DNA of 12,048 nt from an uncultured Chloroflexota bacterium (lineage in GTDB: Bacteria; Chloroflexota; Limnocylindria; Limnocylindrales; Limnocylindraceae), in the NCBI GenBank assembly GCA_903944295.1, contig CAJARA010000093.1:1-12048 (forward strand), read 5' to 3'. Position numbers and translations under genes: made by a program. Below, one piece after another: positions 7,069 through 12,048 of the stretch. The notes beneath the pieces are model-generated. The model ran no database searches, was not told the origin of the DNA, and saw only the letters and a list, made by a program, of their open reading frames with translations. Each line of letters starts with the position of its first letter. The stretch's first letter is position 1.

Positions 7069-8675
7069 CTCCCTTCAGGCCCGCCTGAATACTGATCTGG
7101 GCGTGGCGGCTCGCTCCCTGCAACGCGCGCGGCGTGCTCCTGCGCCGCAGGGCTCACCGGACGGGCGAAGAGCGGGTGCCCCTCTGAGGTGAGACATCGG
7201 CCACTCGCAAGATCCCACTGCCAGCCATGAATGCTGCAGGTGAGGGTCTCACCATCTTCCGTGCCGAAGCGTGTCAGATCCGCCTTCATATGCGGGCAGC
7301 GCCGCTGCACTTGCCAGCCGTTCAGGTCGAAGGTCCCCTCGGTGGGGCCATTCTCGGCATAGAAGCCTTCTGCGTATTGGATCCGCGCTACGGAGAGGCA
7401 CTTGAACCAGGTGTAGAGGTAGTCGTTGTAAGAACCACGCCGCCAGGCACTGAAGCGCAGCGAGAGGAAGAGCGAGTTGACCCAGTCATCGGTCCGCGTC
7501 CGAACGAGATGATCGAGGAGGAGGCGGGGGATGGTGAAACGGAAGTCAACGTCGCGCCCGTCATCAGCGATCACGGCGCGCTCAGGGAAGTCGAGCAGGA
7601 GACTGGTGTCGTCGGTCTGAATGCGGACGGGTCCGCCGATGCCATCGCAGACGCGTGGACCTAGCGCCATCAGCGGCTCAAACCAGGCCTTCATGTCAGC
7701 CAGGAGGTCCGTGCGAGGTCCCGCCCAAGATGCCTTCTCTGCGGCGATGCGTGGTGCCACGTCCTTTGCGTACGTGCGCAAGTACGCCTCCTTATCGGCA
7801 AAGACGCTCTGCACAGACAGTTCGCCCTCCAGATGCTGCACGTCGAACGCTCCGTCCTGATCAAACGTTCCGATGCTCCCAGGGAGCATTAGGACCGCTT
7901 GCTGACCAGCCTGTTGTAGATAGTCAACCATCAGGCGCTGATCCGGGAAGATTGAATCTTCGGCGTTGTTGACGTCGTTCCACTGGAAGAGCTCATCATC
8001 CAGGAAGCAGGGAGGTCCCGCGGAGGGGATCACGACGCGTGGGCTGATGATCTCCACGTAGCGAGCGGCACGAGCGAACTGTGCGGTGCGCTTCTTCTTT
8101 GCGAGCGCCTCTTTGGCGCGCTCAGGGAGCTCATAGACCATTGGGTACCAGATGGCGCCGCTGAACTGCAGCAGACAGATATCAATCGCCCCTTGTACCA
8201 GGAGGCGATCAGGGTCGATCGGCCGGCTGTCATTCAGGTTGAGCAGGCGCTCTACGCCATCGTCTACCAAGAGGGCAGAGTCGCCGATAGGCCCATCTGT
8301 TGGCGCGGTGAGCGCCTCCACGACCAGCGTGAGTCCGCCGTGCTGCACTGGGACACCTGACGTCGTCTCAATGAAGCTGCTGAAGCCGAGTTCAGTGAGC
8401 GCCTCACGCAGCTCTGGGAGCGGGTAGGCGGGGAGGATGACCGTGGCCTCCTTGCTGCACCAGCGGGCAAGCCACTCAGGGTCGAAATGATCTCTGTGGA
8501 GGTGGCTGATATAGAGGTAGTCGGTGGCGCCTAGGGCGGCGTGATCAAGACCGTCGTTTCGTGGGTATGGGAACCAGCCTGCGTAGTACGCCGGGTTGAA
8601 CCAGGGGTCGCAGAGGATGGAGCCGTGGGCGGTATGAATCTTCACGCCAGCCTGAGCGATGAATTCGATCCGCAT
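7065..8675 (-). CDS. UlaG/CMAH-like metallo-beta-lactamase fused to a Rieske [2Fe-2S] domain
   Basis: The protein has 536 residues. The N-terminal part is a metallo-beta-lactamase fold with HLHRDH at 58-63, PTDGPIGDSALLVDDG (125-140), the NDSRP segment (148-152) and AGPPCFLDD (219-227), resembling UlaG-like and CMP-Neu5Ac hydroxylase (CMAH)-type lactamase domains. A middle region (about 330-440) is unassigned. The C-terminal part is a Rieske domain with C460-x-H462 and C480-x2-H483 followed by GWQWDLASGRCLTSEG, so all four cluster ligands are present. An oxidoreductase role is likely, but the substrate and the electron donor are unknown, and no reductase lies nearby. Mammalian CMAH, as I recall, has the two domains in the opposite order. 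The ATG start has no good ribosome binding site (GAGGG is 14 nt away), so translation may be leaderless or use a weak signal. It is separated from hflX by 115 bp and ends in a shared CTAG with the Mur ligase gene. Domain calls are firm; the function is not. Confidence 0.85.
   Translation of the reverse strand: MRIEFIAQAGVKIHTAHGSILCDPWFNPAYYAGWFPYPRNDGLDHAALGATDYLYISHLHRDHFDPEWLARWCSKEATVILPAYPLPELREALTELGFSSFIETTSGVPVQHGGLTLVVEALTAPTDGPIGDSALLVDDGVERLLNLNDSRPIDPDRLLVQGAIDICLLQFSGAIWYPMVYELPERAKEALAKKKRTAQFARAARYVEIISPRVVIPSAGPPCFLDDELFQWNDVNNAEDSIFPDQRLMVDYLQQAGQQAVLMLPGSIGTFDQDGAFDVQHLEGELSVQSVFADKEAYLRTYAKDVAPRIAAEKASWAGPRTDLLADMKAWFEPLMALGPRVCDGIGGPVRIQTDDTSLLLDFPERAVIADDGRDVDFRFTIPRLLLDHLVRTRTDDWVNSLFLSLRFSAWRRGSYNDYLYTWFKCLSVARIQYAEGFYAENGPTEGTFDLNGWQVQRRCPHMKADLTRFGTEDGETLTCSIHGWQWDLASGRCLTSEGHPLFARPVSPAAQEHAARVAGSEPPRPDQYSGGPEGS
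7074..7089. terminator. Palindromic hairpin at the convergent gene end
   Basis: TTCAGGC-CC-GCCTGAA is a perfect inverted repeat starting 6 nt after the Mur ligase stop, within the last codons of the opposing gene. It could stop plus-strand transcripts or protect the 3' end, but no T-tract follows on either strand, so classic intrinsic termination is not supported. The structure is clear; the function is inferred. Confidence 0.35.
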
Positions 8676-8743
8676 GGGGAGAGGATACGCCCTCAGGGGG
8701 GATTTCGTGCTCAGCCACCCGATATCTTCGTCACATAACTATC

Positions 8744-8749
8744 ATTATC
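8744..8749 (-). promoter_or_regulatory. Possible -10 element for the lactamase-Rieske gene
   Basis: On the minus strand GATAAT (5 of 6 matches to TATAAT) lies in an AT-rich island within GC-rich DNA, just past the hflX terminator candidate. It would give a leader of roughly 60 nt. The -35 region is weak (CCAACA at a 17 nt spacing). A second candidate, TATCCT at 8682-8687, would start transcription close to the ATG and give a leaderless message. Confidence 0.3.
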
Positions 8750-8755
8750 GGAACC

Positions 8756-8782
8756 AAGAGAGGGAGTGTTGGCGCCTCCCCC
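8756..8782 (-). terminator. Possible intrinsic terminator after hflX
   Basis: Read on the minus strand, GGGGGAG (8782-8776) can pair with CTCCCTC (8766-8760), including one G-U pair, around a 9 nt loop. A short T-rich tail (TCTTGGTT) follows. It lies 9 nt after the hflX stop, where an operon end is expected. The loop is long and the T-tract poor. Confidence 0.38.
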
Positions 8783-8790
8783 TGAGCCCG

Positions 8791-10086
8791 TTACAGCACC
8801 CGGCCGATCGCCCGCCGTTTCAACTGCTGCAGTTCTGCCGCAACATCTGTTGGCGCAAACCCCGTCACATGCAGCGCCGCATCTTCATATGCCACCTGAA
8901 TCCCAGTCCGGGCTCGGAGCGCCTCAACTTCGCCAACCACCCCATACGGGAGCTCCAGGTCGATCGCCACCCCCTGCCGCTGCAGGACCTCCTCTAGGTG
9001 ATCCCTAAGCTCTGGCAGTCCATCCCCTGTTGCTGCGGCCACCCGGAGCGACCCTTCAATGAGGGCACCAGCATTCGGGCGATCGCACTTATTGGCGACC
9101 GCGATTCGCGGCTTCTCATCCACGCCGAGCTCCTCGAGTACTTCCTGCACCGTGGCGCGGTGCTCCGCCCAGTGACGGTCTGAGGCGTCGACGACCTCAA
9201 GGAGAAGGTCGGCGCGTGCAACCTCCTCAAGCGTGGCGCGGAAGGCGTCCACGAGCTGGTGCGGCAGCTTGTGAATGAAGCCCACCGTATCGGTGACAAT
9301 CGCATGTGCGCCACTTGGAAGGCGTAAGCGTCGACTCGTTGGATCAAGCGTAGCGAAGAGTCGATCCTCTGCAAGTACTGCGTTGCTCCCAACAAGACTG
9401 TTCAGCAGCGTTGACTTGCCGGCGTTGGTGTACCCAACGATTGCCACCGTTGGCACGCCACCGTCTGAGCGCGCACGTGCGCCAGTCTCCCGGCTGCGAC
9501 GCACCTGGTCAACACGCGCCTTCATCAGTGAGATGCGGTCGCGGATCAGGCGGCGGTCAGTCTCGAGCTGTGACTCGCCAGGTCCACGCGTCCCGATGCC
9601 ACCGCCGGTGCGTGAAAGGTGCGTCCAGAGCTTTGTCAGCCGCGGCAGCTGATATTCGAGTTGCGCGAGCTCAACCTGCAGTCGCCCCTCATGTGTCCGC
9701 GCATGCATCGCAAAGATGTCGAGGATGAGACGGCTCCGGTCAATCACCTTCACTTCAAGGACCTCTTCAAGGCCGCGTTGCTGTGTAGGCGAAAGCTCAT
9801 CATCAGCAATGAGGAGCGTGAACCCGGTCTCAGCCTTTGCAGCGAGTAGTTCGCGCGCCTTACCGGCGCCGATGTAAGTGTCTGGATCGGCGTGACGTCG
9901 CTGTTGCCACTCGGCGCCAACAATCTCAGCGCCAGCGGTACGCGCGAGGCTCGCCAACTCTTCAAGGCTATCCACTGCCGGCCAACCAGAATCGTTCCCA
10001 GTATCTACCGCAATCAAGAATGCACGCTCAACTGGTGGGGCAATCTCAATCGGTGCTCGTCGCTGGCGCACTGCGCGCTCCCCCAC
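8791..10086 (-). CDS. hflX: Ribosome-associated GTPase HflX
   Basis: GTPase of the OBG-HflX superfamily that binds the 50S subunit and splits or rescues stalled ribosomes under stress. The 431 residues comprise the N-terminal HflX domain (about 20-115), a coiled segment and the signature GTRGPGESQLE (165-175). The G domain follows with G1 GYTNAGKS (218-225), G3 DTVGF (266-270) and G4 NKCD (332-335). A C-terminal domain runs from about 375 to 431. All nucleotide-binding motifs are intact. The GTG start begins 1 nt after the miaA stop and has GGAG at 10093-10096 with 6 nt spacing, so it is probably translated together with miaA. In Proteobacteria hfq usually sits between miaA and hflX; it is absent here, as expected outside that group. 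A candidate terminator follows the gene. Confidence 0.97.
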   Translation of the reverse strand: MGERAVRQRRAPIEIAPPVERAFLIAVDTGNDSGWPAVDSLEELASLARTAGAEIVGAEWQQRRHADPDTYIGAGKARELLAAKAETGFTLLIADDELSPTQQRGLEEVLEVKVIDRSRLILDIFAMHARTHEGRLQVELAQLEYQLPRLTKLWTHLSRTGGGIGTRGPGESQLETDRRLIRDRISLMKARVDQVRRSRETGARARSDGGVPTVAIVGYTNAGKSTLLNSLVGSNAVLAEDRLFATLDPTSRRLRLPSGAHAIVTDTVGFIHKLPHQLVDAFRATLEEVARADLLLEVVDASDRHWAEHRATVQEVLEELGVDEKPRIAVANKCDRPNAGALIEGSLRVAAATGDGLPELRDHLEEVLQRQGVAIDLELPYGVVGEVEALRARTGIQVAYEDAALHVTGFAPTDVAAELQQLKRRAIGRVL

Positions 10087-10087
10087 C

Positions 10088-11080
10088 CTACGCTCCAGTC
10101 TGCTCGATCAGCGTCCGTGCAAGTGCATGAAGATCGGCGGCAACACGCGCTGTCGTCTGGCTGCTGCCAGCGTTAATTGTGGCGCTGATTGGTTCTCCGC
10201 GGTACCAGGTGCGCTGTCGGCGCGCATAGGCCCAACTCCTTCCGCTCGAGTGCGTGATCGCCTTCTCTTCGCTGATCTCACCGAGACGATACTGCAGCGC
10301 TTCGCGGTAGCCAATACCCGAGAGGGCTGGCGTCTCGGCTGGAAGACGTGCTGCAAGCGCCTCTGTCTCTGCAACAAGACCGTTCGCAAACTGTGCGGCG
10401 GCTCGCTCAGCAATCGCCGAGCGGTGGGCGGCGCTATCCGGCTCATCAAGGAGGACGTACGCGTTGGGGCCACCCCACGGCTCCTCCTCGGTGGTGGTGG
10501 GGTCTCCTCCGAGTTGCGCGATCTCTAGCGCGCGCAGAAGTCGCCGTGGGCTCGCGGTCGCCACCGCATCTGCCGCAGCGGCATTCAGCCCACGCAGCTG
10601 CACCTCAATATGCTCGCGACCCTCTTCGGCGAGTTCACGCTCAAGGCGCGTTCGAAGTTCTGGGTCGTGTGGTCGTGCCCCTCCGGTCAGGAAGCCACGC
10701 AGTAGCCCGCGGTGATAGAGGCCGGTCCCGCCAACCACGATGGCGATCTGCGGCGCACCGCTCGCTGCCGGAGCGCTAATCGCCTCGCGTGCAATCGCAA
10801 GCCAGTCGTAGAGGGTGAATGGTTGGTCGGCCTCCGCAACATCGATCCCTGCGTGAGGGCGCCGCGCAAGTACCTCAGCTGAGAGCTTATCCGTGCCGAT
10901 ATCGAACCCGCGAAAGACCTGTCGTGAATCGGCAGAGACGAGCGTGAAGCGCACGCCATCGCGATCAAGCAGATCGGCGAGGGCGAGCACCGCTGCACTC
11001 TTCCCTACCGCCGTGGGGCCGGCGACGGCGAGGAGGGGCGTTGCCCGCTCAGCGGGCGTAGTCAACCGCCCGCGTCTCAC
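10088..11080 (-). CDS. miaA: tRNA dimethylallyltransferase MiaA
   Basis: Adds a dimethylallyl group from dimethylallyl diphosphate to N6 of A37 in tRNAs that read codons starting with U, giving i6A, which stabilises codon pairing. The 330 residues are typical for bacterial MiaA. Seen: P-loop GPTAVGKS (21-28), SADSRQVFRGFDIGT (49-63, with catalytic-region D51; the family usually has VYRGMDIGT), GGTGLY (117-122), RRLLRALEI, SGIGYREALQY and the C-terminal YARRQRTWYRG motif. The GTG start at 11080 overlaps the rny 3' end by 32 nt but has no clear ribosome binding site; TTG 11065 is an alternative that still precedes the P-loop. The miaA stop is 1 nt before hflX. It belongs to the rny-miaA-hflX unit, all concerned with RNA or ribosomes. 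No miaB is visible, so further modification of i6A cannot be judged here. Confidence 0.96.
   Translation of the reverse strand: MRRGRLTTPAERATPLLAVAGPTAVGKSAAVLALADLLDRDGVRFTLVSADSRQVFRGFDIGTDKLSAEVLARRPHAGIDVAEADQPFTLYDWLAIAREAISAPAASGAPQIAIVVGGTGLYHRGLLRGFLTGGARPHDPELRTRLERELAEEGREHIEVQLRGLNAAAADAVATASPRRLLRALEIAQLGGDPTTTEEEPWGGPNAYVLLDEPDSAAHRSAIAERAAAQFANGLVAETEALAARLPAETPALSGIGYREALQYRLGEISEEKAITHSSGRSWAYARRQRTWYRGEPISATINAGSSQTTARVAADLHALARTLIEQTGA
10093..10096 (-). promoter_or_regulatory. Ribosome binding site of hflX, inside the end of miaA
   Basis: GGAG on the minus strand lies 6 nt before the GTG at 10086 and within the last miaA codons. It supports this start and translational coupling. 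Confidence 0.6.
11043..11057 (-). repeat. Inverted repeat with the rny stop codon in its loop
   Basis: GCCCGC (minus strand 11057-11052), then TGA (the rny stop, 11051-11049), then GCGGGC (11048-11043). This gives a perfect 6 bp GC-only stem with the 3 nt stop codon as its loop, inside the early miaA coding sequence. It may affect termination on rny or initiation on miaA; that is inference. Confidence 0.4.
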
Positions 11081-12048
11081 GAATCACGGTGACACGAATC
11101 TGCCCCGGATAGGAGAGCTGCTCCTCAATGCGCTTCACAACGTCACGTGCGATCTCTCGCGCGCGTTCGTCGTCAACGTGATCTGGTCGAACGAGGATGC
11201 GGACTTCGCGCCCGGCCTGAACGGCGTAGACCTTCTCTACCCCCTCAAAGCTCATCGCAATGTTCTGCAGATCCTCAAGGCGACGCAGATGTGCTTCGGC
11301 CTGATTACCGCGAGCGCCTGGTCGTGCGGCGCTGATGGCGTCAGCAACTTGCACGATTGGTGCCTCGCGCGCTGTGCACTCCACCTCCTGATGGTGCGCG
11401 GCGATCGCGTTGACGATCCCGTCGGGCATACCGTGGCGGCGTGCCAAATCGGCACCGATTGCGGCGTGCGTCCCCTCAATCTCGTGATCGAGTGCCTTCC
11501 CAATGTCATGCAGAAGTCCGCCAACCTTGGCGGCGCGAATATCCATGCCGAGCTCACCGGCAACAGCGCCGGCAACCTGTGCTGTTTCAATTGAGTGCAG
11601 CAGGACATTCTGCCCGTATGACGTGCGCCACTGCAGGCGTCCAAGAATGCGGAGTAGCTCAGTTGGAATGCCGGTGACACCAACCTCGAGTGCCGCCTCT
11701 TCACCATTCTTCAGTGCGGTGGCGTCAACCTCACCCTGTGCCTTTGCAACAACCTCTTCAATGCGCACGGGGTGAATTCGACCGTCCTGCATCAGGCGAT
11801 CAATCGTGACGCGCGCAACCTCTCGCCGCACCGGATCAAACGATGAGAGCGTCACCTGCATCGGTGTTTCGTCAATGAGCAGCTCGACTCCCGTTGCAGC
11901 CTCCAGCGCACGAATATTGCGTCCTTCGCGACCGATCAGTCGCCCCTTCATCTCTTCGCTGGCTAGCTTGATGTGTGTAACGGAGTGTTCGGTGCTGTGA
12001 TCGGCGGCAACGCGCTGCATTGCGGTCAAGATCATGTCGCGGGCGCGA
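11049..12048 (-). CDS. rny: Ribonuclease Y, C-terminal two thirds (5' end outside the window)
   Basis: Membrane-anchored endoribonuclease that starts mRNA decay. The reading frame continues to the window edge: codons for Arg-Ala-Arg-Asp precede the Met codon at 12035, so that Met is internal. About 332 residues remain of a usual 510-530; the N-terminal membrane anchor and coiled coil are outside. Visible domains: KH with its GxxG loop in KGRLIGREGRNIR (loop at about 11922-11933), then the HD phosphohydrolase domain with HSIETAQVAG, GGLLHDIGKALDHEIEGTH (metal ligands H-D at 11505-11510), AAHHQEVE and IVQVADAISAARPGAR. The C-terminal domain ends in YPGQIRVTVIRETRAVDYAR, typical of the family. 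All HD metal ligands are present. The stop overlaps miaA by 32 nt. With RNase J at the other end, the window encodes both central decay nucleases of the Gram-positive type. Confidence 0.97.
   Translation of the reverse strand, partial: RARDMILTAMQRVAADHSTEHSVTHIKLASEEMKGRLIGREGRNIRALEAATGVELLIDETPMQVTLSSFDPVRREVARVTIDRLMQDGRIHPVRIEEVVAKAQGEVDATALKNGEEAALEVGVTGIPTELLRILGRLQWRTSYGQNVLLHSIETAQVAGAVAGELGMDIRAAKVGGLLHDIGKALDHEIEGTHAAIGADLARRHGMPDGIVNAIAAHHQEVECTAREAPIVQVADAISAARPGARGNQAEAHLRRLEDLQNIAMSFEGVEKVYAVQAGREVRILVRPDHVDDERAREIARDVVKRIEEQLSYPGQIRVTVIRETRAVDYAR

Noticed and set aside
7227..7664. Plus-strand frame of 145 codons opposite the Rieske region
   Set aside because: It lies entirely within a gene with intact Rieske and lactamase motifs on the other strand; no family resemblance seen.
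1..12048. tRNA or other RNA gene, CRISPR array, insertion sequence or prophage signature
   Set aside because: The only intergenic gap above 10 nt is 115 bp and holds no cloverleaf; no spaced repeats, transposase, integrase or phage-like genes were seen.

Overview
This 12 kb window is a compact, GC-rich stretch of bacterial chromosome carrying nine protein genes in two converging blocks. I see no RNA gene, mobile element, CRISPR array or prophage. The gene set suggests Chloroflexota, possibly a streamlined freshwater lineage such as the Limnocylindria. The signs are: RNase J directly followed by a short FtsK (an order also known in Actinobacteria), RNase Y present (generally absent from Actinobacteria), MiaA next to HflX, a high GC content and near-zero spacing between genes. 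This placement is an inference and the class is uncertain.

Plus-strand block (1-7068): the 3' part of an RNase J gene (cut by the window edge), an FtsK/SpoIIIE DNA translocase, a RodZ-like membrane protein with an N-terminal helix-turn-helix and extracytoplasmic Ig-like domains, a YajQ-family protein, and a Mur ligase of the MurC/Mpl type. Gaps are 1-10 nt or negative (ftsK and rodZ overlap by 17 nt), so this looks like one operon mixing RNA decay, chromosome segregation, cell shape and cell-wall synthesis. Ribosome binding sites lie inside the ends of the preceding genes, which suggests translational coupling.

Minus-strand block (12048 down to 7065): RNase Y (5' part cut off), MiaA tRNA dimethylallyltransferase and the HflX GTPase form a tight RNA/ribosome-maintenance operon. 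A 115 bp gap follows, with a plausible weak terminator and an AT-rich promoter-like island. Then comes a separately expressed fusion of a UlaG/CMAH-like metallo-beta-lactamase domain with a C-terminal Rieske [2Fe-2S] domain. This gene ends tail to tail with the Mur ligase gene: their stop codons interlock in one CTAG, and a perfect 16 bp palindrome sits beside them.

Most of the window is core housekeeping. The parts most worth a second look are the lactamase-Rieske fusion, the unusual motif mix of the Mur ligase, the Ig-like insert in the RodZ homologue, and several small structures at gene junctions: a hairpin covering the rodZ ribosome binding site, the CTAG stop interlock with its palindrome, and a hairpin with the rny stop codon in its loop.
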